Below, one piece after another: positions 33,968-42,415 of a stretch of DNA of 64,000 nucleotides (its first letter is position 1; every line of letters begins with the position of its first letter). Source of the stretch: Planococcus citreus (GTDB lineage: Bacteria; Bacillota; Bacilli; Bacillales_A; Planococcaceae). The notes under the pieces were generated by a model. It searched no databases, was not told the DNA's origin, and worked only from the letters and a program-made list of their open reading frames with translations. Both the position numbers and the translations under genes were made by a program. The DNA lies in NCBI RefSeq assembly GCF_003664125.1, contig NZ_RCCP01000005.1, positions 1 to 64,000 on the forward strand. The letters run 5' to 3'.

Positions 33968-34974
33968 TGCTGCGGTTATTCCTGCGTGAACATGCCGCAT
34001 TTATCGTATTTCAATTCTTGCTCGTCGGGTTCATCCTGATGCTTTACTGGCTCGACGGATTCCGCAATACGGACACAGCCGTCTATTCATTCATCATCAG
34101 CTTATTGCTGCTGGCCAGTTTTCTCGGTGTCCGCTTTGCAATGCGCTACCGTTATTATGAGCGCCTGCTGAGCGACCCGCCGAATATGGAGCATGCTTTG
34201 CAGCGGGAAGGTCGTTCGGCTGAAACGGTGCAGACGGAATTGTATATGCAAAAATTGTACCGCCTTTACCAATACGAAGTGCAATCGCTTTATGCGGGGC
34301 AGACCCGCCACTTGCAATTCATCAATCAATGGGTGCACCAGATGAAGACGCCGCTATCGGTCATGCACCTGTTATTGCAGGAACCCGAAGAATTGGATAA
34401 AGCGAATATCCGCGAAGAAGTGGACCGCTTGCGCGCAGGGCTCGACACAGTATTGATGAACGCTCGCCTCGATACATTCGAGCAGGATATGCAAATCGAG
34501 CAGGCATCGCTGCGCGGCATGGTATCCGAAATGGTGACGGAAAATAAGCGCCTGTTCATCTCGCGCCGCGTCTATCCGGAAATCGACATCGAAGAACGCT
34601 ACCAAGTGGCGACAGACCGCAAATGGATGAAATTCATCATCGGCCAATTGCTGACGAATGCAGTGAAATACACCTTCGAAGAAAATAAGAAACTATATAT
34701 CCGGGCCAGCTGCCTAGAAGGTACTATTACCTTATCGGTGCAGGATGAAGGCATCGGGATTCCGCCATCGGATTTGCCCCGTGTCACCAAAGCCTTCTTT
34801 ACAGGAGAGAACGGGCGCCTGAGCGGTGAATCGACCGGGATGGGACTGTATCTGGCACAGGAAGTATGCAACCGGCTTGGGCATGAACTGGAAATCACTT
34901 CATCGAAAGGCCAAGGGACGACCGTCTCAATCGTCTTTCCTTATCAGGAACAGAATGTAGGGGGATCAACATGA
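33964..34974 (+). CDS. Intramembrane-sensing histidine kinase, BceS type
   Basis: 336 residues. Two membrane helices (about 12-30 and 38-60) are joined by a loop of only a few residues, so there is no extracellular sensor domain. Phosphoacceptor H125 lies in WVHQMKTPLSVMHL; N-box, GIGIPP and GESTGMGLYLA give the ATP site. Kinases of this kind read the activity of their partner ABC transporter instead of the drug. Confidence 0.92.
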   Translation: MMLRLFLREHAAFIVFQFLLVGFILMLYWLDGFRNTDTAVYSFIISLLLLASFLGVRFAMRYRYYERLLSDPPNMEHALQREGRSAETVQTELYMQKLYRLYQYEVQSLYAGQTRHLQFINQWVHQMKTPLSVMHLLLQEPEELDKANIREEVDRLRAGLDTVLMNARLDTFEQDMQIEQASLRGMVSEMVTENKRLFISRRVYPEIDIEERYQVATDRKWMKFIIGQLLTNAVKYTFEENKKLYIRASCLEGTITLSVQDEGIGIPPSDLPRVTKAFFTGENGRLSGESTGMGLYLAQEVCNRLGHELEITSSKGQGTTVSIVFPYQEQNVGGST

Positions 34975-35744
34975 CAGTAGTGAAAATTGATGAAGTGACC
35001 AAAGTCTATGAAGGAAAAGTGACGCATCGTGCGTTGAACCAATTAAGCTTCGAAGTGGAAAAAGGGGAATTCCTCGCAGTGATGGGCCCTTCCGGAAGCG
35101 GCAAGACGACGCTATTGAACTTGATTTCAACAATCGATTCATTGACTTCTGGCACCATCCTCATCAATGGCATCAATCCGCATTCGTTGGATAAAGATGA
35201 ATTGCCGCTGTTCCGGCGGCGCCAGCTCGGCTTTGTGTTTCAGGATTTCAATTTGCTGCAAATGCTGACGGTGGAGGAGAATTTGGTGCTGCCGCTGACA
35301 CTCGACGGCATGCCGATCAAAGAAATGGAAAGCCGCGTCCAGGAATTAGCAGCAAGGCTCCATTTGCAGCCATTTCTCCATAAGAAGCCGAATGAAATTT
35401 CCGGCGGCGAAGCGCAGCGTACGGCAATCGGCCGCGCACTTATCCACCGTCCGGCGCTTATACTCGCGGACGAGCCGACCGGCAATCTCGATTCGAAAGC
35501 TTCGAAAGATGTGCTCGAGCTATTGAGCGGCTTGAGCCGTGAGGAAGGCACGACGATCATCATGGTGACGCACGACCCGATCGCCGCAAGCTATTGCGAT
35601 CGCGTGCTGTTCATCAAAGATGGCGAGTTCTTCAATGAAATTTACGGGGATGACCGCCGCCAAACCTTCTACCAAAAAATCCTCAACGTGTTATCTCTAT
35701 TGGGAGGCTCCGTTAATGACCTTTCGCCAACTCGCCTTCCGTAA
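34971..35744 (+). CDS. ABC transporter ATP-binding protein, BceA type
   Basis: 257 residues. Walker A GPSGSGKTT (39-47), Q-loop LGFVFQDFNLL, signature ISGGEAQRTAIGRAL and Walker B ALILADEPTGNLDS are those of MacB/BceA ATPases. The ATG overlaps the kinase stop by 4 bases. It acts with the next permease to remove or protect against cell-wall-active peptides such as bacitracin; the drug range is inferred. Confidence 0.93.
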   Translation: MTVVKIDEVTKVYEGKVTHRALNQLSFEVEKGEFLAVMGPSGSGKTTLLNLISTIDSLTSGTILINGINPHSLDKDELPLFRRRQLGFVFQDFNLLQMLTVEENLVLPLTLDGMPIKEMESRVQELAARLHLQPFLHKKPNEISGGEAQRTAIGRALIHRPALILADEPTGNLDSKASKDVLELLSGLSREEGTTIIMVTHDPIAASYCDRVLFIKDGEFFNEIYGDDRRQTFYQKILNVLSLLGGSVNDLSPTRLP

Positions 35745-37653
35745 CGTTTTCAGGAATTTGAGAAGCTACGCAGCCTTCCTATTGGCCAGCGTCTTTTCGG
35801 TCATGGTGTTCTTCATCTACTCGATGTTCATCTTCCATCCGTTATTCGAAGAAGAAGGATTCCGCGTATTGGCTGTGCGTGGCATGTTCATCGCGGAAAT
35901 CGTGCTGTACATTTTCACGCTGTTCTTCCTGTTCTATTCCTTGAGCGCGTTTTTGCAGGCGCGGACAAAAGAATTCGGCGTCTTGATGCATCTCGGGATG
36001 AGCAAAAAGCAGCTCAATAAATTGGTGTTTTTCGGGACAATGATTCTCGGCGGCCTGTCGACAGCGGCAGGGATCATCTTCGGTTTCGCGTTCACGAAAT
36101 TCTTTTTCATGATCGGGCGCGAAATCATGCAATTAGAGGAGTTGCCGCTGTATTTCTCCTGGAAGCCGTTCGTCTTGACCATCGGCGCATTCGCCAGCTT
36201 GTTCATCATCATCTCGCTCATCAGCGTGTCCTTTATCCGCACGAAACGCGTCGTCGATTTACTGGTAGGCTTCTGGAAGACCGAAGAGGAAGCGGCGTAT
36301 TCGCCAGCTTTATCAGCGTTCGGATTGGTACTTTTGGGCATTGCGTATTTCTTGGCCGCGACGGTATCCGACCGTACCGTTTACATCATGGTCTTTATCG
36401 TCCCGCCACTCGCGACGATCGGCACGTATTTGTTTTTCACGCATTCGATCCATACCTTTCTTCAATTGTATAAGAAACGCCGAAGCATCTATTGGCATAA
36501 AACACGCCTTGTGTCGCTTGCCGAAGCGGCGGTTAAGTTGAAAGACAGCGCGCAAATGTTCTTTATCGTGACCATCGTCTCGACCGTCGCCTTCCTGACG
36601 GTCGGTACGCTTGCCTCGTTCACTTCCTATACAGCAGAGTTCCGGCAAAGCAATCCGCTCGGGTTGATCTACGTTTCTTTTGAAGGCAATACACTCGAAC
36701 AGCAGCAACTGGACCAGCTGAAGCGTGAGCTTGAACAACAGCAGCTTGCCTATACGCTCGTGCCTTTGGAAGTGAAGCGTCAGACATCGAGCGCAAGCGG
36801 CAATGACGTCGACATTATGTCCTTGTCGGAGTTCAACCGTCTCGCTGTTGCGCTCGGCCATGAACCGGCACGGCTTCAAGCCGGTGAAGCGATGTTCCTG
36901 CCGTTTTCACAGGAATCGCTCCGTGAACTGCAAAAAAGTTACGCAGAGACGGAATTGGTGGAGAGCGGGGTGGAGCTGACGATCGACCAGACTTACCCGC
37001 AAGTGCTGTTTCCGGCGCATACCTTGAACGCCAATACGATTATCATGAACAATGAAGATTTCAGCAAAGTGGATGAACCGTTGATGGGTTATCCGCCAGA
37101 CACATCGGATTTTCGCTATTACGCTTTCCATGTGCCGGATTGGACAGAGACCGTGTCAATCGGCGAAAACGTCCGCTATCCGGTCAGCGAGGCGATGGTC
37201 AGTGGAAATTTTGCTGGGCTCAATTATTATTTTGAGAATCCAGGATACGAATACCGCTGGTTTAAATCGTCCTTTGCGTTGTTATTGTTCATCGGCTTGA
37301 TGGTGGCGGCTGTGTTCTTGCTGGCTGCAGGGAGTTTCATTTACTTTAAGTTGTATACAGGGCTCGAGCGCGACCGCAGGCAGTACCAATTGATGGTACG
37401 TCTTGGGATGACGGAGCGGGAACTCGGAAAAATCGTTAACCGCCAGCTTGTGCCGCTGTTTTTCCTGCCTTGGGCGCTTGCATTGCTTCACAGTGCTTTC
37501 GCATTCATTTCGCTTCAAGTCGTATGGGATGAGTTTGCGGAGCTGTCGATTTTGTCAGAGATGGCAATCGTGCTTGGTGGTTTCACGCTCATGCAGATCC
37601 TGTATTTTTTCTTGATTCGCTGGCGTTATATCGCCCATTTGAAAGCTTATTGA
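35716..37653 (+). CDS. ABC transporter permease, BceB type
   Basis: 645 residues with about ten membrane segments. A large extracellular domain of around 200 residues lies between segments 7 and 8 (near residues 310-510), the BceB hallmark used in peptide sensing. N-terminal MTFRQLAFRNVFRNLRSYAAFLLAS is typical. ATG 35716 has GGAGG 8 bases upstream and overlaps the 3' end of bceA by 29 bases. The longer frame to 35620 is a shadow of the bceA coding region. Confidence 0.92.
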   Translation: MTFRQLAFRNVFRNLRSYAAFLLASVFSVMVFFIYSMFIFHPLFEEEGFRVLAVRGMFIAEIVLYIFTLFFLFYSLSAFLQARTKEFGVLMHLGMSKKQLNKLVFFGTMILGGLSTAAGIIFGFAFTKFFFMIGREIMQLEELPLYFSWKPFVLTIGAFASLFIIISLISVSFIRTKRVVDLLVGFWKTEEEAAYSPALSAFGLVLLGIAYFLAATVSDRTVYIMVFIVPPLATIGTYLFFTHSIHTFLQLYKKRRSIYWHKTRLVSLAEAAVKLKDSAQMFFIVTIVSTVAFLTVGTLASFTSYTAEFRQSNPLGLIYVSFEGNTLEQQQLDQLKRELEQQQLAYTLVPLEVKRQTSSASGNDVDIMSLSEFNRLAVALGHEPARLQAGEAMFLPFSQESLRELQKSYAETELVESGVELTIDQTYPQVLFPAHTLNANTIIMNNEDFSKVDEPLMGYPPDTSDFRYYAFHVPDWTETVSIGENVRYPVSEAMVSGNFAGLNYYFENPGYEYRWFKSSFALLLFIGLMVAAVFLLAAGSFIYFKLYTGLERDRRQYQLMVRLGMTERELGKIVNRQLVPLFFLPWALALLHSAFAFISLQVVWDEFAELSILSEMAIVLGGFTLMQILYFFLIRWRYIAHLKAY

Positions 37654-37661
37654 CCAGAGGG

Positions 37662-37690
37662 AGCCGCCGGATAATTCCGGGGGCTTTTTT
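37662..37690 (+). terminator. Terminator of the bce operon
   Basis: Stem AGCCGCCGG/CCGGGGGCT with one mismatch and a TTTTTT tail. Confidence 0.8.
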
Positions 37691-37712
37691 ACTGGAGATT
37701 TTTGGCGGGCAG

Positions 37713-37741
37713 TTGTATTGTCTGAAGATTTATTTTATAAT
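37713..37741 (+). promoter_or_regulatory. lcfB promoter
   Basis: TTGTAT (37713-37718), 17-base spacer, perfect TATAAT (37736-37741). The FadR-type operator begins 14 bases after the -10 box. Confidence 0.75.
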
Positions 37742-37755
37742 GAATAAAGTAAATA

Positions 37756-37773
37756 TGAATGAGTATTCATTCA
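37756..37773. promoter_or_regulatory. FadR-type operator of lcfB
   Basis: TGAATGAGTATTCATTCA matches the B. subtilis FadR (YsiA) consensus TGAATGAnTAnTCATTCA at every fixed base. It lies across the transcription start of a long-chain acyl-CoA ligase gene, a known FadR target. Long-chain acyl-CoA would release the repressor. Confidence 0.88.
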
Positions 37774-37792
37774 ATAGAAAGAGGGATATTCA

Positions 37793-39346
37793 ATGAATTT
37801 GGGAGAACGTGTTCACGAAATTGCACAACAGGAAGCTGGAAGAATTGCTTATACGTTCATGGGCAAAGACACAACTTATAGCGAATTCGACCAATCGGTA
37901 TCGAAATTCGCTGGTGCATTGCAGGAACTCGGTGTGGAAAAAGGGGACCACGTCGCATTTCTTTTAAGCAACACCCCGCATTTTCTCATTTCGCTATACG
38001 CCACTTTGCGCCTGGGCGCGACAGCTGTCCCGGTCAACCCGATCTATAGCCCGGATGAAATCGCTTACATTGTCAATAATAGCGATGCCAAAGTAGTTGT
38101 AGCACTGGACGCTTTGCTGCCGCTTGTGGAAAAAGCGCATCAGGCTTTACCGGCAGTGGAAACATATGTCATTTGCGAGACGGATCCAGCGACTGCCGAA
38201 AAAATGGCGCAGCTACCGGAAGCGGTCAAAGGGAAAGTCCGTTCCTTCACGCAACTTCTCACAGCTTCCGATGCTTTTGGCGGGACTGCAGACATTTCAC
38301 AGGATGACAATGCCGTCATTCTCTATACATCCGGGACGACAGGAAAACCAAAGGGAGCGATGTTGACCCATGGCAACCTGTATTCCAACGCGCGCGATGT
38401 CGCGGAATATCTCCAAATCACGCAGGATGACCGTGTAGTGGCGACGCTTCCGGTATTCCACGTGTTCGCATTGACGGTCGTCGTCAACGCACCACTTATG
38501 CAAGGTGCGACGATTGTCCTCGTTCCGCGCTTCACGCCGCAGGAGGTATTCGCAGCGACAAAAGCGTCCCAAGCGACGGTCTTTGCGGGTGTGCCGACGA
38601 TGTTCAACTTCATGTACCAACTGCCCGATGTGGACCCGGCGGATTTCGCTTCTGTACGCTTGGCGATTTCCGGGGGATCTGCGATGCCTGTCGCGTTGTT
38701 GCATAATTTCGAAGACAAATTCAACGTGCGTATTTCTGAAGGCTACGGCTTGTCCGAAGCATCACCGGTCACGTGTTTCAATCCGATCGACCGCGAACGA
38801 AAAGCGGGATCGATCGGCACATCAATCATCAATGTCGAAAACAAAGTCGTCAATGAACTCGGCGATGAAGTGCCCGTCGGTGAAGTGGGCGAATTGATCG
38901 TGCGGGGGCCGAACGTCATGAAAGGCTATTACAAAATGCCGGAAGAAACGCAAGCTGCGATCAAAGACGGCTGGCTGTACACAGGGGACTTGGCGAAGAT
39001 CGACGAAGAAGGTTATTTCTTTATCGTCGACCGCAAAAAAGACATGATCATCGTCGGCGGTTATAATGTCTACCCGCGAGAAGTGGAAGAAGTGCTATTC
39101 GCTCACCCAGCGATTGTGGAAGCGGCAGTGGTCGGTTTGCCGGATGCTGACTTCGGCGAATCGGTCAACGCTTATGTGGTGTTGAAAGACGATGCAGTTT
39201 CCATTGAGGAGCTGCAAGCATATTGTGCGGAACATTTGGCGAAATACAAAGTGCCGCGCCATATGGAGATTCTTGATGAATTGCCGAAAAATACGACCGG
39301 CAAAATCCTGCGCCGTTCGCTGAAAGACCAGGCTGTAAAAAAATAA
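37793..39346 (+). CDS. lcfB: Long-chain fatty acid-CoA ligase LcfB (YhfL)
   Basis: 517 residues. The AMP-forming motifs are in order: YTSGTTGKPKGAMLTH (about 178-193), GYGLSEASPV, YTGDLAKIDEEGYFFIVDRKKDMI and the C-terminal LPKNTTGKILRRSL with the catalytic Lys. It activates fatty acids for beta-oxidation. The adjacent FadR operator and the lplJ-lcfB proximity match B. subtilis. Confidence 0.95.
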   Translation: MNLGERVHEIAQQEAGRIAYTFMGKDTTYSEFDQSVSKFAGALQELGVEKGDHVAFLLSNTPHFLISLYATLRLGATAVPVNPIYSPDEIAYIVNNSDAKVVVALDALLPLVEKAHQALPAVETYVICETDPATAEKMAQLPEAVKGKVRSFTQLLTASDAFGGTADISQDDNAVILYTSGTTGKPKGAMLTHGNLYSNARDVAEYLQITQDDRVVATLPVFHVFALTVVVNAPLMQGATIVLVPRFTPQEVFAATKASQATVFAGVPTMFNFMYQLPDVDPADFASVRLAISGGSAMPVALLHNFEDKFNVRISEGYGLSEASPVTCFNPIDRERKAGSIGTSIINVENKVVNELGDEVPVGEVGELIVRGPNVMKGYYKMPEETQAAIKDGWLYTGDLAKIDEEGYFFIVDRKKDMIIVGGYNVYPREVEEVLFAHPAIVEAAVVGLPDADFGESVNAYVVLKDDAVSIEELQAYCAEHLAKYKVPRHMEILDELPKNTTGKILRRSLKDQAVKK

Positions 39347-39351
39347 TCATG

Positions 39352-39386
39352 AACCGCTTTCCGCTTTTCGCGGAAAGCGGTTTTTC
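39352..39386 (+). terminator. Terminator of lcfB
   Basis: 13-bp stem AACCGCTTTCCGC/GCGGAAAGCGGTT, loop TTTTC, and a T run. Confidence 0.92.
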
Positions 39387-39430
39387 TTTGTATTGGAACA
39401 TACGGTATACATATTTTCAAAGGGCTTTAA

Positions 39431-39459
39431 TTGAAAAGACAGACAATTACCGATATAGT
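39431..39459 (+). promoter_or_regulatory. Promoter of the S9 peptidase gene
   Basis: TTGAAA (39431-39436), 17-base spacer, TATAGT (39454-39459). It lies inside the long open frame that extends upstream, so it supports the GTG start at 39511. Confidence 0.65.
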
Positions 39460-39510
39460 GAAAAGGCAACTATTACGAAAAACGAAATAGTTATTCAGGA
39501 GGCTGAGCGT

Positions 39511-41490
39511 GTGTCGAAAAAAGCTGTTAAAATAGAAGATTTACTCGAATTAGTATCCGTGACCGACCCGAAGATTTCACCTGATGGGAAACGGGCGGTA
39601 TTTGTCCAGACACAGATGGACGAAGAAGAAAATACATATCATTCGCATGTACATCATATCTCGCTGGAAACCGGCGAATCGGTTCCTTGGACTTATGGAG
39701 AAAATCGCAATAGCCAACCCGCTTGGTCAGCAGACGGCCGCCATGTCGCTTTTCTATCCGACCGCAACGACAAGAATCAATTGTACGTCCTGCCGGCAGG
39801 CGGCGGGGAAGCGCGCGCTGTGACGGATTTTGAAAAAGGGGTAAGCAGTTTCCGCTGGTCGCCTTGCAATAAAAAAATCTGGGTCAATGCGCTGGTACAG
39901 GACGGAAAAACATTCACGGATCAAGAACCGGAAAAAGAGGAAGACAAGAAAAAGCCTGAACCCTATCGCACGACGATCATGAAATACAAAATGGACGGCA
40001 ATGGGCTGGTCAAGCAGGACTACCACCGCCAAATCGGCTCTGTGGACCTGGAAACAGGCACGGTGGAGCAGTTGACGGAAGGGCCTTATCATTTCGGCTT
40101 GGAAGCCATTTCCCATGACGGCACGAAACTGGTATACGGATCGGCCAAAGAGGAAATTCAGGATTTCATTTTCCGCCAGTCGCTCTACATGCGCGATCTG
40201 GAAACGGGAGAAGAAACGGCCATCATCGAACAAGACGGATATTACGGGGATGCCGCGTTTTCCTTTGATGATGCACGTTTGGCGTTTGTCGGCCATTCGC
40301 GCGCTTACGAAAATGCCACGCAAGCCGAACTGTATGTATACGATGTGGCAAACCAAACGACGCAATGCCTGACAGAAGGCATCGACGCACCGATCGGCGA
40401 TTATGTCGTCGCCGACCATCAACAAGGCGCGCAGGCACCCGGCGTCGTTTGGACACAAGATGACCATTTATATTTCCGAGTGTCTACGGATGGCGATGTG
40501 CGCTTGTATTTCGCTTCGCTTGACGGCGCGGTGTATCCGGCTTCCCCGGAAGATGAGCATGTCTACGGCTACGACATCTCTAGAGACGGCAGCTTTGCGC
40601 TTGCCGCCATCAGCAACCCGGTGTCTCCCGGAGAACTTTACAAACTCGCCATTTCGACTGGAGAGCGCGAAGCACTTACTTCCTGCAATTCACACTACCT
40701 AGAACAAACAGAATTGATTGCACCGGAAATCGTTTCGCATACAACGGAAGACGGCTTTGAAGTACATGGCTGGCTCATGAAGCCCCGTGGATTCGAACCG
40801 GGCGGAAAATATCCGCTCGTCGTCAATATCCACGGCGGGCCGCATGCCATGTACGCCAATACATTCGTCCATGAAATGCAGGTGCTTGCAGCAAACGGTT
40901 ACGGCGTCCTGTATGTCAATCCACGCGGCAGCCACGGCTACGGCCAACGCTTTGTCGATGCCGTGCGTGGCGACTACGGCGGCGGCGACTACCGGGATAT
41001 CATGGGGGCACTCGACAATGTTCTCGCAGAAAATGACTGGGTGGATACAGAGCGGCTCGGCGTGACCGGCGGCAGCTATGGAGGGTTCATGACCAACTGG
41101 ATCGTCTCACATGAAGGGCGCTTTAAAGCGGCTGTAACCCAGCGCTCGATCTGCAACTGGATTTCCTTTTTCGGCGTTTCAGACATCGGCTATTATTTCA
41201 GCGAATGGCAGCACGGAGCCGCCATGGACAATGTCGACAAGCTGTGGGAGCATTCCCCGCTGAAATATGCGAAAGACATCCACACGCCACTGCTCATTTT
41301 GCATTCGGAAAACGACCATCGCTGCCCGATCGAGCAAGCGGAGCAATTATTCATCACCTTGAAGAGCATGCATAAAGAAACGGAGTTCGTCCGATTCCCG
41401 GAAGCCGACCATAACTTATCGCGCACCGGCAAACCGAATTTGCGTTTTGCGCGTTTGCAGGAGATTGTCGGCTGGATGAAGCGACTGTAA
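39511..41490 (+). CDS. S9-family acylaminoacyl/oligopeptidase (YuxL-like)
   Basis: About 659 residues: an N-terminal beta-propeller-like region (with SPDGKRAVFVQTQ, SADGRHVAFLSDR, FSFDDARLAFVGHS repeats) and a C-terminal alpha/beta-hydrolase domain. The triad is Ser522 in GGSYGG, Asp602 in SENDHRCP and His634 in ADHNLSR; the oxyanion motif is HGGPHAMY. Cytoplasmic, since no signal peptide is seen. GTG 39511 is placed 8 bases after CAGGAGG and after a promoter; the longer frame starts inside the lcfB terminator. Confidence 0.9.
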   Translation: MSKKAVKIEDLLELVSVTDPKISPDGKRAVFVQTQMDEEENTYHSHVHHISLETGESVPWTYGENRNSQPAWSADGRHVAFLSDRNDKNQLYVLPAGGGEARAVTDFEKGVSSFRWSPCNKKIWVNALVQDGKTFTDQEPEKEEDKKKPEPYRTTIMKYKMDGNGLVKQDYHRQIGSVDLETGTVEQLTEGPYHFGLEAISHDGTKLVYGSAKEEIQDFIFRQSLYMRDLETGEETAIIEQDGYYGDAAFSFDDARLAFVGHSRAYENATQAELYVYDVANQTTQCLTEGIDAPIGDYVVADHQQGAQAPGVVWTQDDHLYFRVSTDGDVRLYFASLDGAVYPASPEDEHVYGYDISRDGSFALAAISNPVSPGELYKLAISTGEREALTSCNSHYLEQTELIAPEIVSHTTEDGFEVHGWLMKPRGFEPGGKYPLVVNIHGGPHAMYANTFVHEMQVLAANGYGVLYVNPRGSHGYGQRFVDAVRGDYGGGDYRDIMGALDNVLAENDWVDTERLGVTGGSYGGFMTNWIVSHEGRFKAAVTQRSICNWISFFGVSDIGYYFSEWQHGAAMDNVDKLWEHSPLKYAKDIHTPLLILHSENDHRCPIEQAEQLFITLKSMHKETEFVRFPEADHNLSRTGKPNLRFARLQEIVGWMKRL

Positions 41491-41496
41491 ATATGT

Positions 41497-41536
41497 AAAA
41501 AAGCCAGGTGGAGAAATTTCTCCGCCTGGCTTTTTT
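41497..41536. terminator. Bidirectional terminator, S9 peptidase and enoyl-CoA hydratase genes
   Basis: Stem AAGCCAGGTGGAGAAA/TTTCTCCGCCTGGCTT with A and T runs, between convergent genes. Confidence 0.92.
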
Positions 41537-41539
41537 GGG

Positions 41540-42316
41540 TTAACGCCCTTTGAATTCCGGTTTGCGTTTCTCGCCGAACGCGAGCAGCGCCTCAACTCGG
41601 TCTTCTGTCGGGATGGTGATTTCGTATGCTTTTCGTTCGATTTGAAGCCCTGTCTGCATATCGGCGTTCATGCCGTTTTTGATGGCAAATTTAGCTTGTT
41701 GCAACGCGATTGGCCCATTCGCGAGAATCGAATCCGCAAATTCGCCTGTTACTTGCGCCAAGTCGTCTGGCGCAGCGAGGCGGGTGACGAGGCCATAATC
41801 GAGCGCTTCTGATGATTTCAAGCGGCGCGCAGTCAAGATTAGTTCCATCGCTTTCGCTTCGCCGATCAATCTCGGTAAGCGCTGCGTGCCGCCGGCGCCC
41901 GGGATGATCGCGAGGCTCGTTTCGGTCAATCCGAGCAATGTATCATCCGTCGCGATGCGGAAATCACACGCCAAGGCCAGCTCCATGCCTCCGCCGAATG
42001 CATAGCCGTTAATCATGGCAATCGTTGGCTGTGGCAAGTTTTCGATGGTCGTAAACACTTCGCCAATTTTGTAGATATTGCGCTTGACCTGGTCTTGCGT
42101 CAAGGTCTTGCGCTCCTTCAAGTCGGCCCCGACACTGAAAGCCTTGTCACCGGCGCCAGTGAAGACGACGACCCGGATATCCGGATTGATGCGGATCGCT
42201 TCTGCCACTTGGCCAAGTTCAGCGAGCATATCGTAATTGAATGCATTCATCGCATCCGACCGATTCAATGTGATGAACGCCAAATTTCCTTTTTGTTCAT
42301 AATGAATTGTTTCCAT
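41540..42316 (-). CDS. Enoyl-CoA hydratase
   Basis: 258 residues of the crotonase family. Both hydratase glutamates are present: one in GGGMELALACDFRIA, one in GLTETSLAIIPGAGGTQRL. The motif FSVGADLKERK gives the oxyanion hole. This contrasts with the yhaR product in the same window. It hydrates 2-enoyl-CoA in fatty acid oxidation. ATG 42316 lies 6 bases after GGGGG; the frame extends further without a suitable start. Confidence 0.9.
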   Translation of the reverse strand: METIHYEQKGNLAFITLNRSDAMNAFNYDMLAELGQVAEAIRINPDIRVVVFTGAGDKAFSVGADLKERKTLTQDQVKRNIYKIGEVFTTIENLPQPTIAMINGYAFGGGMELALACDFRIATDDTLLGLTETSLAIIPGAGGTQRLPRLIGEAKAMELILTARRLKSSEALDYGLVTRLAAPDDLAQVTGEFADSILANGPIALQQAKFAIKNGMNADMQTGLQIERKAYEITIPTEDRVEALLAFGEKRKPEFKGR

Positions 42317-42415
42317 ATCCATCCCCCTTAATAATCCATCCGTTAAAAACATACCACTTTTTGGACTAATCTGTCACCAAACTCTATAATGGGAACAACA
42401 GGGGGGAGCTCATTC

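Noticed and set aside
39349-39510. N-terminal extension of the S9 peptidase
   Set aside because: The extension begins in the lcfB terminator and contains the gene's own promoter.
39754-40467. 237-codon open frame on the minus strand inside the S9 peptidase gene
   Set aside because: The plus-strand peptidase covers it fully and has all catalytic residues.
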